Positions 1 to 9,873 of a DNA stretch of 64,000 bases are shown in pieces (the first letter of the stretch is position 1; every line of letters starts with the position of its first letter). This DNA is from Chromatiales bacterium (GTDB taxonomy: Bacteria; Pseudomonadota; Gammaproteobacteria; UBA6429; Thiohalophilaceae): NCBI GenBank assembly GCA_027032075.1, contig JALVOC010000089.1:434001-498000 (forward strand). The letters run 5' to 3'. The notes beneath the pieces were generated by a model. That model had not been told where the DNA came from. It made no database searches and saw only the letters and a list, made by a program, of their open reading frames with translations. A program made the translations under genes and the position numbers.

Positions 1-692
1 CGCTCTCCCTTCGCAGCCACTACGGCCGCCACAAGGTAGTGATCCTCAATCCGGCCGATGCGATGAACACCGCAGCCGCCAACAGCCTGTTGAAAACACT
101 CGAGGAACCCCCCCCCGACACGATTTTGCTGCTGCTCAGCGCCAGACCATCGCGCCTGCCGGCAACCATTCGCAGCCGCTGCCAGACGCTGCACATGGCC
201 ACCCCACATCCCGAAGAGGCGGCAAGCTGGCTGAAATCACAGCTCGAAGCAGGGCAGGAGACGGAAACCTTGCTGGCCCTTGCCGGAGGCGCCCCCCTCA
301 CCGCCCTGCAACTGGCAGAGGATGAACGCCTTGCCTCACGCAAACAGATGTTGTCAGACTGGTTGCAACTGGCAAACGGAGAGGGTGATCCGGTCAGGCT
401 GGCAAGCAACTGGGTCAAGCCCGATGCTGCTTTGCCGATAACCTGGATATACGGCTGGTTGACCGATATGATCCGTCTGCGTGCCAGCCAGACAACACGG
501 CTCAACAACCCGGATGCAAAAGCCACTTTGCAGAAACTGGCCGAGGAGTTAGACTTACAACGCATATATGGTATGTTGGATCGTGTTCAGGACGCCATGC
601 GCTTACTGGACAGCCAGGTCAACCCGCAAATGATACTGGAAGGCATTTTGTTATACTGGCGTAATCTGCCGCGTACGGCAAAAAACAACTGA
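1..692 (+). CDS. holB: DNA polymerase III delta' subunit, 5'-truncated
   Basis: This is the C-terminal part of the clamp-loader delta' subunit, which helps load the beta sliding clamp onto DNA. The frame is open to the left edge, so the start and the P-loop part lie outside the window. The visible protein contains NPADAMN, the helix AANSLLKTLEEPP, a TILLLLSARPSRLPATIRSRC segment close to the sensor 1 and SRC motifs of clamp loaders, and the alpha-helical C-terminal domain. The following PilZ gene begins 11 bp later and tatD follows, the usual gammaproteobacterial neighbourhood. The SRC motif and gene order make the call firm. Confidence 0.93.
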   Translation, partial: LSLRSHYGRHKVVILNPADAMNTAAANSLLKTLEEPPPDTILLLLSARPSRLPATIRSRCQTLHMATPHPEEAASWLKSQLEAGQETETLLALAGGAPLTALQLAEDERLASRKQMLSDWLQLANGEGDPVRLASNWVKPDAALPITWIYGWLTDMIRLRASQTTRLNNPDAKATLQKLAEELDLQRIYGMLDRVQDAMRLLDSQVNPQMILEGILLYWRNLPRTAKNN

Positions 693-703
693 GGACCGAT
701 ACA

Positions 704-1054
704 ATGGGTGTTCCAGCAGGACGACAGGGTATACTCTCTCTTACCATCAAGGATAAAAGCGCGCTTTATGCCGCCTACATGCCGTTTGTCAAAAACGGCG
801 GACTGTTCATTCCCACCAATAAAACCTACAAGCTGGGGGATGAAGTGTTTATGCTCCTCACCCTGATGGATGAAAAAGAAAAACTGCCCGTGGCCGGCAA
901 GATTGTCTGGGTCACACCCAAAGGGGCGCAGGGGAACCGTGCCGCCGGCATCGGCGTGCAGTTTACCAACCAGGACGAGGGCAACGCCCGCACCAAGATA
1001 GAAACCTATCTGGCAGGTGCACTGAAGTCCGATCGCCAGACACACACCATGTAA
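704..1054 (+). CDS. PilZ-domain protein
   Basis: A 116-residue single-domain PilZ protein of the type IV pilus-associated kind. PilZ domains often bind cyclic di-GMP; this subfamily, named after Pseudomonas PilZ, usually lacks the N-terminal RxxxR motif, and I see none here (the N-terminus reads MGVPAGRQGILSLTIKDKS). It shows the beta-rich core with GGLFIPTN, KIVWVTPKG and GIGVQF. The start is supported by a GAGGA ribosome site about 8 bp upstream. It follows holB by 11 bp and is probably co-transcribed with it. A role in pilus assembly is known for the family and only inferred here. Confidence 0.88.
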   Translation: MGVPAGRQGILSLTIKDKSALYAAYMPFVKNGGLFIPTNKTYKLGDEVFMLLTLMDEKEKLPVAGKIVWVTPKGAQGNRAAGIGVQFTNQDEGNARTKIETYLAGALKSDRQTHTM

Positions 1055-1147
1055 ACCCGTGCAGCAACAGCGCAAGCCGGGCGATCAGATTATCCGGCCG
1101 GCCTGTCATCGTTCGCGGGTGATTAATACCGCTATTTTCAATTATCC

Positions 1148-1942
1148 ATGTTTCTCGTAGACTCCCATTGCCATCTTGATCGCCTTGATTTGACGCCGTT
1201 CGACGGAAAACTGGAAGGCGCGTTGCAATACGCACAGCAACAGGGCATCGGCCAGATGCTTTGTGTCTGCATCAGTATGGACAACTTTCCACAGGTCCTT
1301 GCCATTGCCGAGCAGCATGATTTTATCAACGCCTCGGTAGGGGTTCACCCCAATGAACAGCAAGGGGAAGATCCTGATTGTGATCGCTTGCTGCAACTAG
1401 CGGACAACCAACAGATCGTGGCGATTGGCGAGACCGGTCTCGATTATTTCCGCAGTGAAGGGGATCTGGAGTGGCAACGGAAACGTTTTCGCCATCATAT
1501 TGCCGCCGCCAGACAAAGCGGCAAACCACTCATCATTCACATGCGTGACGCCACCGAGGATACACTGCGGATTCTGAAAGAGGAAAACGCCGCAGAGGCG
1601 GGCGGCGTCATGCATTGTTTCGTCGAGGACTGGGAAGTGGCGAAAAAGGCGCTGGACATGAACTTCTATATTTCCTTTTCCGGCATCGTCACCTTCAACA
1701 GTGCCAAAGAACTCAAACAGGTGGCGAAAAACATCCCACTGGACCGTATGCTGGTGGAAACCGATTCCCCCTATCTGGCTCCCGTTCCCTTCCGGGGAAA
1801 ATCCAATCAGCCAGCCTATGTCCGGCATGTGGCCGAGCACATCGCCGCTTTACGTGACATATCGATTGAGGAAATCGCCGAAGCGACGACAAATAATTAT
1901 TTCAGGCTTTTCAAAACAGCAAGCCGCTCCGCACAACGCTAA
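1148..1942 (+). CDS. tatD: TatD family metal-dependent deoxyribonuclease
   Basis: A 264-residue TIM-barrel hydrolase of the TatD family (3'-5' exodeoxyribonuclease, cytoplasmic). The metal ligands are visible in order: DSHCHLD near residue 5, GETGLDYF near 96, the histidine of HMRDA near 131, MHCF near 155 and ETDSPYLAP near 204. The length is normal for the family. It lies 93 bp after the PilZ gene, completing the holB-pilZ-tatD run. Its stop faces the thioesterase gene on the other strand 29 bp away. Confidence 0.95.
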   Translation: MFLVDSHCHLDRLDLTPFDGKLEGALQYAQQQGIGQMLCVCISMDNFPQVLAIAEQHDFINASVGVHPNEQQGEDPDCDRLLQLADNQQIVAIGETGLDYFRSEGDLEWQRKRFRHHIAAARQSGKPLIIHMRDATEDTLRILKEENAAEAGGVMHCFVEDWEVAKKALDMNFYISFSGIVTFNSAKELKQVAKNIPLDRMLVETDSPYLAPVPFRGKSNQPAYVRHVAEHIAALRDISIEEIAEATTNNYFRLFKTASRSAQR

Positions 1943-1971
1943 ATAAGTGTTCCACAACTACGCGCCACCCG

Positions 1972-2376
1972 CTACCCCACATCCCCATCAACCGATCTCG
2001 GTCTGCGATTTTCATCAATCGCCACATAGGTAAGCTCGGCGTCCGCCACTTTATGGCATTCTTCCTCATTACGGTTACGTTCCGCATAGGCTTCGACATG
2101 CACCTGGATCGAGGTATTGCCAACACGTTTGATCTGCGCATAAAAACTGACGAGGTCGCCCACGAAAACGGGCTTGATAAAACGAAATTCATTCACCGCG
2201 ACCGTAACGATTCTGCCCTGGGCACGGCGGTAGGCCTCGATACTGCCTGCAATATCCACCTGGGACATCAACCAGCCACCAAAGATATCACCGGCTGCGT
2301 TGGTATCCGCCGGCATGGGCAGTACGCGGGTGGCCGGAATGCGATCCTTGGGCAGGGAGTCTGATCCTTGTGGCAT
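1972..2376 (-). CDS. acyl-CoA thioesterase, hotdog fold (YciA-like)
   Basis: A 134-residue single hotdog-domain thioesterase that would hydrolyse acyl-CoA to free acid and CoA. The family signature PADTNAAGDIFGGWLMSQVD sits at residues 22-41, with the catalytic-region Asn and Asp, followed by EFRFIKPVFVGDLVSFYA. It starts 2 bp after the stop of the acyl-CoA ligase gene, so it is the last gene of the beta-oxidation operon. A housekeeping role in releasing stalled acyl-CoA intermediates is inferred from position. Confidence 0.92.
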   Translation of the reverse strand: MPQGSDSLPKDRIPATRVLPMPADTNAAGDIFGGWLMSQVDIAGSIEAYRRAQGRIVTVAVNEFRFIKPVFVGDLVSFYAQIKRVGNTSIQVHVEAYAERNRNEEECHKVADAELTYVAIDENRRPRSVDGDVG

Positions 2377-2378
2377 CT

Positions 2379-4181
2379 TCAGTGCCCTTCGTACAATTTG
2401 GCGATTCTCTCGGCAAAACGCGCGTTCAGGTTTTTACGTTTGAGTTTGAGCGTGGGGGTAATCAAACCCGCTTCCACCGTCCAGGGTTCGAGGGTGGCAA
2501 TCACTTTGAAAACCTTGGCATAGCCGGGAAAATTCGTCAGCCGGCGCTTGATGCGTTCCAGCAATTCCTTTTCGACCTTGGGATCGCTCAGGCTGTCTTC
2601 CGCCGTGGCGGAGACACCCAGTTTCGTTGCCAGCATCTCCCAGTAAATCGGGTTTAGCACCAGCAATGCGGAAAGAAAGGGTTTGCCCTCGCCAACAATC
2701 ATCACCTGTTCGAACAGCGGATCACCCTGGATTGCCAGTTCCATGTCAGCGGGCGGAATTTTTTCGCCATTGGCCAGAACGATAATCTCTTTCAACCGGC
2801 CCGTGATCCTGATGTGATCGCCGTCGAACTCGGCGACATCACCGGTATGCACCCAGCCTTCTTCATCGATTGTCGCCTGGGTTGCTTCCAGATTTCTCCA
2901 GTAACCCAGCATCACCCCGGGACAACGTACCAGCAATTCATTGTGTTCACCCAATTTTACCTCCACCCCGGGAAGCGGCTGACCAACCGTATCGGGTTTG
3001 TTATCCGCAAGCCGGTTGGTGCTGACCACCGGGCTGAGTTCGGTCATGCCATAACCCTGTGAGATGGTCAGGCCGAGTCCGATGAAGGTGCGGGCGATAT
3101 CCGGGGACAATGGCGCGCCGCCGCTGATCGCCAGCCGCATGCGCCCGCCAAGCTTGTTGATGATCTTTTTGGCAACCAGTTTGTTCAACAGCGGCCAGAG
3201 CAGCAGCTTTGGCGACCAGGAAGCGCGGCCCTGCTGGAAGAGGAAACGCCGCCAGCCGACATCGACAGCGAGGTTGAACAACTTTGTGGCGAGCGGGGGT
3301 TTTTGTTCGAGCTGTGCCTTGATCTTGTTGTATACCCGTTCGAAGATGCGTGGCACCGTGACCAGGATTGTCGGGCGTATGATCAGTAAATCCTCCGCCA
3401 GTTTTTCGATTGATCGGGCAAAAGCGACGCTTGCCCCAACCAGCATCGGCATGTAATAGCCTGCGGTTCTTTCCAGCATGTGGGAGAGAGGTAAAAAGGA
3501 AAGAAAAATATCACTGGTGTAAAAAGGTTCACATGATGCCGCACTGGACGTGTTCCAGAGGATGTTGTGATGCGACAACATTACACCTTTTGGATTGCCG
3601 GTGGTGCCGGAGGTATAAACGATGGTTGCCAGTGATTGCGGATCGATATCAGGTAACACCACTTCCGCCGGCGTCTCCGGCACCCACTCATGCAGCAGCC
3701 TGATACGGCGATCATGGGCGTGGCTCACGGGGTGCAGGGTGACGATCGTCTGGATACTTTCCAGTTGCGGGTAAACCTCACTGAGACAGTTCCAATGTTC
3801 TTCGTCACTGATGAGGATCAGCTTGACTTCCGCATTCTCGATAATGTAACCCAGGTTGGCAGGCCGGTCATTGGTATACAGCGGAACAACCACCAGCCCC
3901 AGTCCCTGTGCCGCCTGTTCAAACAAGATCCATTCCGGGCAATTCCGCAGCATAATCGCAACCCGATCACCCCGCTCCAGATTTTCCAGCGCGAATGCGC
4001 TTTGCCAACACGCAACCAGCCGCGCCATCTCCTCCCAGGTGTAATCCCGCCATTCCTGCGTGGCATCTTCATAATGGCGATAGGCAACCTGTTCCGGTGA
4101 GCGGCGCACGCGTTCACGGAATAATCCGGGAAGGTGATGGACGCTGTCCAGTGAGATAACATCAGACTTGTTTGTCGGCAT
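2379..4181 (-). CDS. long-chain fatty acid-CoA ligase (AMP-forming)
   Basis: A 600-residue adenylate-forming enzyme that activates fatty acids as acyl-AMP and then acyl-CoA. The AMP-binding loop YTSGTTGNPKGVMLSHHN lies near residue 190, the GYGMTELSPVV motif near 374, and the hinge and motif VHTGDVAEFDGDHIRITGRLKE near 441. The C-terminus matches the FAA1-like bacterial long-chain ligases (PTLKLKRKNLNARF). An AAGGTG ribosome site precedes the ATG. It lies 18 bp after the FadJ gene and just before the thioesterase, in the fad operon. It feeds the FadE/FadJ/FadI spiral. It is functionally equivalent to FadD but of the longer FAA1 type, so I give no symbol. Confidence 0.93.
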   Translation of the reverse strand: MPTNKSDVISLDSVHHLPGLFRERVRRSPEQVAYRHYEDATQEWRDYTWEEMARLVACWQSAFALENLERGDRVAIMLRNCPEWILFEQAAQGLGLVVVPLYTNDRPANLGYIIENAEVKLILISDEEHWNCLSEVYPQLESIQTIVTLHPVSHAHDRRIRLLHEWVPETPAEVVLPDIDPQSLATIVYTSGTTGNPKGVMLSHHNILWNTSSAASCEPFYTSDIFLSFLPLSHMLERTAGYYMPMLVGASVAFARSIEKLAEDLLIIRPTILVTVPRIFERVYNKIKAQLEQKPPLATKLFNLAVDVGWRRFLFQQGRASWSPKLLLWPLLNKLVAKKIINKLGGRMRLAISGGAPLSPDIARTFIGLGLTISQGYGMTELSPVVSTNRLADNKPDTVGQPLPGVEVKLGEHNELLVRCPGVMLGYWRNLEATQATIDEEGWVHTGDVAEFDGDHIRITGRLKEIIVLANGEKIPPADMELAIQGDPLFEQVMIVGEGKPFLSALLVLNPIYWEMLATKLGVSATAEDSLSDPKVEKELLERIKRRLTNFPGYAKVFKVIATLEPWTVEAGLITPTLKLKRKNLNARFAERIAKLYEGH

Positions 4182-4199
4182 ATCGCACCTTCTTGTTCT

Positions 4200-6248
4200 T
4201 TAATGTTTGTGCTCTTTTGCAAGGAGTTCCCAGCCGGGATCCGCTTTGAAACGCTCACCATAACGGTGAAGCAGGTTGTCCAGCAAGGTGGTCAATTGTT
4301 TTACCCCGCGATCATGAATATAGTGTACAGGACCGCCGCGGAAAGGCGCAAAACCGGTGCCGAAAATCACCCCGGCATCGGCCAGATCCTCGTTTTCCAC
4401 CACTTTGTCACGCAGGCAAGCGACAATTTCATTCAACATGCGCATTATCAGGCGATCCTGCAGATCGGTGGGCGGGGTATAGTGCTTGTCCGCTTCCGGT
4501 TTAACCGGTTTGCCATTCTTGAAAGGATAAAAACCGTTTCCGGATTTTTTGCCTAACTGTTTGTTAGCGACTTTGTCACGCAGAATTTTTGGTACCTCGA
4601 CATTCATCTGCCCGGCAAGTTTTTCCGCCACTTTGAGACAAATGTCCAGTCCGACCGTATCCGCCAGTTCTATCGGCCCCATCGGCATGCCAAAATCGGT
4701 GGCCGCCTTATCGATCACTTTCAGCGGCACGCCTTCTTCCGCCAATACCACCGCTTCAATCAAATAGGGCATCAATACCCGGTTCACCAGAAAACCCGGG
4801 GTGCTCGTCACCGGCAGAGGCAGGCGTTGGATTTGCCGGGTAAAGGCACTGGCCTTGTTGCGCGTTTCTTCAGAGGTTTGTTTGCCGTGAACAATTTCCA
4901 CCAACGGCATTTTCGCCACCGGATTGAAGAAATGCAGGCCAACCAGGCGTTCCGGCTTTTGCAGCACTCCGCTCAACTCTTCCAGCGGAATGCTGGAAGT
5001 GTTGGTGGCAATAATGGTTTCCTCTTTGAGTCTGGGTTCAATCTGTTTGAACAGCTCACGTTTGACATCGACATCTTCAAAGATCGCCTCGATGACAATA
5101 TCCGCTCTTTTCAGTCCGTCACCGCGCAAGTCCGGCATCAGGCGATCCAACGCCGCCGTTACCAGCAACCGCTGTTTCAATTTCTTTTTGAACAAATCAT
5201 GGGCACGCTTAACCACCCGGGCAAGCGTTTGATGGGCACGGTCCTGAATGGTGACATTGAATCCCTGCATGGCACACCAGGCGGCGATATCACCTCCCAT
5301 GACACCCCCTCCGACGACATGCACATGCTGTGGTTTGTAACTGTCCAGGCGTCCCAGACTTTTAAGCTTTTCCTGCAGGTTAAAAACACGGATCAGGTTT
5401 TGCGCAGTCTTGCCGACGATGAGCCGCGCCACCGAAGCGGCTTCTTCATGCAACATGGTTTTGCGATCGCCGAAATGGTGAACCCACAGATCGATGACGG
5501 CGTACGGCGCAGGGTAATGGGCGCGGGGTGCGCGTGCTGCAACTTTCTTGATGAACACCCTGGCCAACAGGGGGCGTACACGCGCATGATTCAGCCACTT
5601 CACCCAGAATGGCAACGTTTTGCGTTTTGGCGGTTTTGCCACGGTTTGACGGGCCGCCTCCAGCAGATGGCGTCTGGCAACGGCGTAATCGACCAGCCCC
5701 AGTTTCTTTGCCGCCCGTGCCGAGAGGTTGCGCCCGCTGAGGAGGAGATCCATACCATTCAACGGTCCGAGGCGTTCCAGACAGCGCACCGTACCACCGA
5801 AACCGGGGTGGATGCCGAGTTTGACTTCCGGGAATCCCAGTTTGGTACTGGCGTCATTGTCAGCCACGCGGTAGCGGCAGGCCAGCGCCAGCTCAAGTCC
5901 GCCACCCAGGGTAAAGCCGTGTAACACCGCTACGGTCGGGCAGGGCAGTTTTTCCAGCTGGTTGAATATCCGGTGCCCGCGTTCAATCGCATCACGCGCT
6001 TCGTTTTCGCTGCTGAAAGTGGTGAACTCTTTCACATCGGCACCGGCGATAAAACCGTTTTCCTTGTCCGAGAGAATGATCAGCCCCCGTGGCGGTTGCT
6101 TTTCGTAAACCGTCAAGAGGGATTCCAGCTCGGTAAGCACCTCGGCGGAAAGCACATTGGTCGTGCTGTTCGCCATGTCCAGGTGCAGCCAGACGATACC
6201 GCTCTCGTCCTCTTCGATTTTCCAGTGTTTGTAATTCTTTTCCGCCAT
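4200..6248 (-). CDS. fadJ: fatty acid oxidation complex alpha subunit (enoyl-CoA hydratase/3-hydroxyacyl-CoA dehydrogenase)
   Basis: A 682-residue bifunctional enzyme carrying out hydration and NAD-dependent dehydrogenation in beta-oxidation. The N-terminal crotonase domain shows GFIAGADVKEF near residue 65 and the oxyanion region LHGFTLGGGLELALACRYR, with a PEVKLGIHPGFGG motif that supplies the catalytic glutamate. The dehydrogenase half begins with the Rossmann motif HVVGGGVMGGDIAAW near 311, and has GLHFFNPVAKMPLVEIV around the catalytic His. It ends 18 bp before the ligase gene and starts 4 bp after the thiolase stop, so the complex partners are co-transcribed. The order thiolase-alpha and the length fit FadJ/FadI better than FadB/FadA. 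Confidence 0.94.
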   Translation of the reverse strand: MAEKNYKHWKIEEDESGIVWLHLDMANSTTNVLSAEVLTELESLLTVYEKQPPRGLIILSDKENGFIAGADVKEFTTFSSENEARDAIERGHRIFNQLEKLPCPTVAVLHGFTLGGGLELALACRYRVADNDASTKLGFPEVKLGIHPGFGGTVRCLERLGPLNGMDLLLSGRNLSARAAKKLGLVDYAVARRHLLEAARQTVAKPPKRKTLPFWVKWLNHARVRPLLARVFIKKVAARAPRAHYPAPYAVIDLWVHHFGDRKTMLHEEAASVARLIVGKTAQNLIRVFNLQEKLKSLGRLDSYKPQHVHVVGGGVMGGDIAAWCAMQGFNVTIQDRAHQTLARVVKRAHDLFKKKLKQRLLVTAALDRLMPDLRGDGLKRADIVIEAIFEDVDVKRELFKQIEPRLKEETIIATNTSSIPLEELSGVLQKPERLVGLHFFNPVAKMPLVEIVHGKQTSEETRNKASAFTRQIQRLPLPVTSTPGFLVNRVLMPYLIEAVVLAEEGVPLKVIDKAATDFGMPMGPIELADTVGLDICLKVAEKLAGQMNVEVPKILRDKVANKQLGKKSGNGFYPFKNGKPVKPEADKHYTPPTDLQDRLIMRMLNEIVACLRDKVVENEDLADAGVIFGTGFAPFRGGPVHYIHDRGVKQLTTLLDNLLHRYGERFKADPGWELLAKEHKH

Positions 6249-6252
6249 GATG

Positions 6253-7605
6253 CTATCCTGTACTCCGTTCGATTAACATGGCGCCACCCTGTCCGCCACC
6301 GATACATAAAGTGGCAATACCGGTGCTGGCGTTGTTGCGCGCCAGTACATGCAACAGATGCAGTACAATACGTGCACCGCTGGCGCCAACCGGGTGCCCG
6401 AGGCTGATACCGCCACCGTCCACATTAAGCCGTGATTGATCCAGACTGCCCAGCGGCGATTTCAGACCCAACTCCTGTTTGCAATAGTCCTTGTCTTCCC
6501 AGGCCTTGAGACAGGCCAGCACCTGTGCGGCAAAAGCTTCGTTGATTTCCCAATAATCGATATCACCCAGGGCAAGTTTCTGACGTTTTAAAATCGGTGT
6601 GGTGGCATGCACCGGTCCGAGTCCCATCTGTGCCGGCTCGAGCCCGGCCCATTCCACATCCTTTATTTGCCCCAGTACCGGCAGTTGATATTTTTCGACC
6701 GCCTTGTCACTGGCCAGAAGCAACAGCGCGGCACCATCGGTAACCTGGGCGCTGTTGCCGGCGGTGACGCTGCCAAAGGGTTTGTCGAACACGGGACGCA
6801 GCTTGGCCAGGTTTTCCATGCTGGATTCACGCCGCAGGCCGTCATCGTGTTCGTAATAGTTTCCGTGTGTGTCGTACAGCGTTTCGATTTCGGTCAAATA
6901 ACCGGCATCCTGGGCTTCGGCAAGGCGCTTATGGCTGCGCAGGGCGTAGCTGTCCATTTCACTGCGGCTGATACCAAAGCGGTAGGCAAGGTTTTCCGCC
7001 GTCTGTCCCATGCTGAGTCCCACCACAGGATCCGTCAGCCCGCGTAACAGCCCAATGATGGGTTTGAAATGGCCGGGACGGAGTTGCCCCAATGTCTTTA
7101 AACGCTGTGGCCAGGTCTTTGCACCCATCCACGCCCCCAGCCAGTTCACCATCGGTTCGCTGAACAATACAGGGGCATGGCTCATCGCCTCGACGCCGCC
7201 GGCAAGAACCAGCTCTGCCCGTCCCAGGCGGATGTCCTTGAGCGCACAATCGAGTGCCTGCATGCCGGATGCGCAATTGCGCTGCACTGTCCAGGCAGGA
7301 ACATCCTTGCCGCAGCCGAGCCGCAGGGCGACGACGCGGGCGATATTCACTTCATCCGGACCCGGCATGACACAGCCCATCACCACTTCATCCAGTTCCG
7401 ACGGTTCAAACGGCTGCCGGGCCAGCAGCGGGCGGGCGCAACCGAGCGCCAGCTCAGCCGCATGGAAGGGGCCGGGTTTGCCTCTGGCTTTCAACTGCGG
7501 CGTGCGGCTGCCGTCAACGATATAGACGGCACGCCTGTTTCGCGCAGGGGTAGTACGCCGGGCTGCTTTTTTCTTGGTTTTTTTCTTGGTTTTCGTTTCA
7601 GCCAT
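6253..7605 (-). CDS. fadI: acetyl-CoA C-acyltransferase (thiolase, beta subunit of fatty acid oxidation complex)
   Basis: A 450-residue thiolase that cleaves 3-ketoacyl-CoA. The nucleophilic cysteine lies in VQRNCASGMQALDCA near residue 110. The GGGISLGHPVGASGARI histidine motif and the CIGGGQGGAML cysteine motif are near the C-terminus. The first 25 residues are a lysine/arginine-rich tract (KTKKKTKKKAARR) not needed by the fold, which may be a species-specific tail. An AAGGA ribosome site supports the chosen ATG. It sits between fadE and fadJ, 15 bp after fadE. Confidence 0.94.
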   Translation of the reverse strand: MAETKTKKKTKKKAARRTTPARNRRAVYIVDGSRTPQLKARGKPGPFHAAELALGCARPLLARQPFEPSELDEVVMGCVMPGPDEVNIARVVALRLGCGKDVPAWTVQRNCASGMQALDCALKDIRLGRAELVLAGGVEAMSHAPVLFSEPMVNWLGAWMGAKTWPQRLKTLGQLRPGHFKPIIGLLRGLTDPVVGLSMGQTAENLAYRFGISRSEMDSYALRSHKRLAEAQDAGYLTEIETLYDTHGNYYEHDDGLRRESSMENLAKLRPVFDKPFGSVTAGNSAQVTDGAALLLLASDKAVEKYQLPVLGQIKDVEWAGLEPAQMGLGPVHATTPILKRQKLALGDIDYWEINEAFAAQVLACLKAWEDKDYCKQELGLKSPLGSLDQSRLNVDGGGISLGHPVGASGARIVLHLLHVLARNNASTGIATLCIGGGQGGAMLIERSTG

Positions 7606-7620
7606 ATCGGGTTCCTTGGT

Positions 7621-9873
7621 TTAGGTCAGATCCGTCGCAAAATCATCCACCTTGATGACAGCATTACGGGCCTCGTCCGCATCGCGGATCGTCTTCGCGT
7701 CTTCTTCGCTGATCACTCCCTGTTCGATGCCCGCGGCCAGCAGTCCTTCCAGACCGTGATAATCCGCCGTGTAATCTTTCAGCTCATGACGCAGGCGCCG
7801 TTCCGCGTGTTCTGCCTTGATCACCTTGACCAGCGCATCTTCGATGCGTCCCAGCGGCTCATCTGTGGATTGTGGCAGATACAAACCTCTGGTCAACCGA
7901 TCCCTGGCGGCTGAAGGTGTAAGCAACAGCTCTGCAATTTGATGGCCGAGTTTATCAGAAGGTGCCTTGAAGTGTTGCCCCAGCGGAAACACAAAACGAC
8001 GGATAAGCCAGGCAGCAGCACGGTTGGGCATATTCTGTAACAGACCATCGATTGCCCTCTGGATTTCATACAGGCAATGCTGGCACACCCAATGCAGCAA
8101 CGGCGCATCTTCCGCATGCGAACCCTGATCCTCGAATTGCTTGAGGGTGGCAGACGCCAGATACATGTTACTGAGTACGTCACCCAGGCGGCCGGACAAT
8201 TTTTCACGCCGCTTCAGGGAACCACCGAGCAACATCAGGGCGGTGTCGGTTAACAGGGCGAACGCCGCGCTCATGCGGGTCAAATGCTGATAATAACGTC
8301 TTGCCGGGCGCCGCCCCGGAACGAGGATAAAACGGGAACCGGTCAAGCCATGAAAAAGGCTGCGCAGCATGTTGAAGGTAAAAAACTGTATGTGGCTGAA
8401 AAAGGCGCGATCGAACTTTTCCAGGGAAAGTTCCGGATCTTTTTCACCGATGGCTTCGAGTTCCTCAAAGATGTAAGGATGGCTGCGAATCGCACCCTGA
8501 CCAAAGATGATCATCGTGCGGGTAAGAATATTGGCGCCCTCGACGGTAATGCTGATGGGGATGGCCTCGTAGGCACGGCCAAGAAAATTTCTCGGCCCCA
8601 GACAAATGCCGGCGCCACCAATCACATCCATGCCATCATTCACCAGACGCCGCATCTTTTCCGTGAGATGGTATTTGATGATGGCGGAAATCACCGATGG
8701 TTTTTCCCCGCGATCCAGCGCCACCGCGGTGAGTGTGCGGGCCGCCTCCATCATGTAGGTGTAGGCACCGATACGTGCGAGGGCCTCCTCGACGCCTTCG
8801 AAACGGCCGATGGGAAGTTTGAACTGGCGACGGATGCGGGCATAACCACCAACCGCACGGCTGGTCATTTTGCCGGCACCCACACTCAGGGCCGGCAGGG
8901 AGATACCGCGTCCGTCGGAGAGACATTCCATCAGCATGCGCCAGCCCTGACCGACCCGTTCCTGGCCACCGATGATCCAGCTCATGGGAATGAACACATC
9001 CTTGCCATAGTTTGGTCCGTTCATAAAAGGGATGTTCAGCGGAAAATGGCGGCGGCCGATGCTGACGCCGGGAGTATCGGTCGGGATCAGCGCCAGGGTG
9101 ATACCGAGCTGTTCCTGCTCCCCCAGCAGATGATCAGGATCATAAAGTTTGAATGCCAGCCCCAGGAGAGTGGCGACCGGTCCAAGCGTGATATAGCGTT
9201 TGTCCCAGTTGAGCCGGATCCCCAGAACATCTTTCTCACCTTCGAATTCCTGTTTGCATACGATGCCGTAATCGGGAATGGCACCGGCATCACTCCCCGC
9301 ATGCGGACTGGTAAGGGCAAAACAGGGGATCTCGGTGCCGCTGGCAAGGCGGGGCAGATAATAGTCCTTTTGCTGTTGTGTGCCATATTCCATCAACAGT
9401 TTTGCCGGGCCGAGAGAATTCGGAACCATGATCGTCACCGCGGCGGTGATACTGCGGGTGCTGACTTTCAACACCACCTCTGAATGGGCGAGGGCGGAGA
9501 ATTCCAGCCCGCCATAGGCCTTGGGAATGATCATGCTGAAAAAACCGTTGTCCTTGATATATTGCCAGACCTCCGGCGGCAGATCATAACGCTCGTGGGT
9601 GATATTCCAGTCATCCAGCATCTGGCACAAGGTTTCGACCGGACCATCGAGAAAAGCCTGTTCTTCCGCAGTGAGCTGCGGTTTGGGCAACTGGCGCAAC
9701 TTCCTCCATTTCGGCCTGCCGCTGAAGAGTTCGCCATCCCACCAGACAGAACCGGCTGCCAGGGCCTCACGCTCGGTTTTTGACATGCTCGGGCTGACAC
9801 GCCGAAACAATTTGAGCATCGGTTCCGAAATCCAGCGCATGCGCCAGCTTTGCTCATGGGTGGAATGGCTCAT
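7621..9873 (-). CDS. fadE: acyl-CoA dehydrogenase, FadE type
   Basis: A 750-residue flavoprotein catalysing the first oxidation step of beta-oxidation. It shows CFALTSPHAGSDAGAIPDYG (substrate/FAD region, near residue 213), the acyl-CoA dehydrogenase core, and the long C-terminal DUF1974 extension typical of FadE. It is somewhat shorter than the 814-residue E. coli protein and lacks an obvious N-terminal membrane segment. The start overlaps the stop of the upstream amidase gene in an ATGA, so the two are translationally coupled. A GGAG ribosome site is present. Confidence 0.94.
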   Translation of the reverse strand: MSHSTHEQSWRMRWISEPMLKLFRRVSPSMSKTEREALAAGSVWWDGELFSGRPKWRKLRQLPKPQLTAEEQAFLDGPVETLCQMLDDWNITHERYDLPPEVWQYIKDNGFFSMIIPKAYGGLEFSALAHSEVVLKVSTRSITAAVTIMVPNSLGPAKLLMEYGTQQQKDYYLPRLASGTEIPCFALTSPHAGSDAGAIPDYGIVCKQEFEGEKDVLGIRLNWDKRYITLGPVATLLGLAFKLYDPDHLLGEQEQLGITLALIPTDTPGVSIGRRHFPLNIPFMNGPNYGKDVFIPMSWIIGGQERVGQGWRMLMECLSDGRGISLPALSVGAGKMTSRAVGGYARIRRQFKLPIGRFEGVEEALARIGAYTYMMEAARTLTAVALDRGEKPSVISAIIKYHLTEKMRRLVNDGMDVIGGAGICLGPRNFLGRAYEAIPISITVEGANILTRTMIIFGQGAIRSHPYIFEELEAIGEKDPELSLEKFDRAFFSHIQFFTFNMLRSLFHGLTGSRFILVPGRRPARRYYQHLTRMSAAFALLTDTALMLLGGSLKRREKLSGRLGDVLSNMYLASATLKQFEDQGSHAEDAPLLHWVCQHCLYEIQRAIDGLLQNMPNRAAAWLIRRFVFPLGQHFKAPSDKLGHQIAELLLTPSAARDRLTRGLYLPQSTDEPLGRIEDALVKVIKAEHAERRLRHELKDYTADYHGLEGLLAAGIEQGVISEEDAKTIRDADEARNAVIKVDDFATDLT

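Noticed and set aside
4827-5924. 365-codon plus-strand frame opposite fadJ
   Set aside because: It lies wholly antisense to the conserved fadJ coding region, has no family motif, and follows from the codon bias of fadJ.
8284-9483. 399-codon plus-strand frame opposite fadE
   Set aside because: It is antisense to fadE and is rich in His/Gln/Asp patterns that mirror fadE codons. No motif is present.
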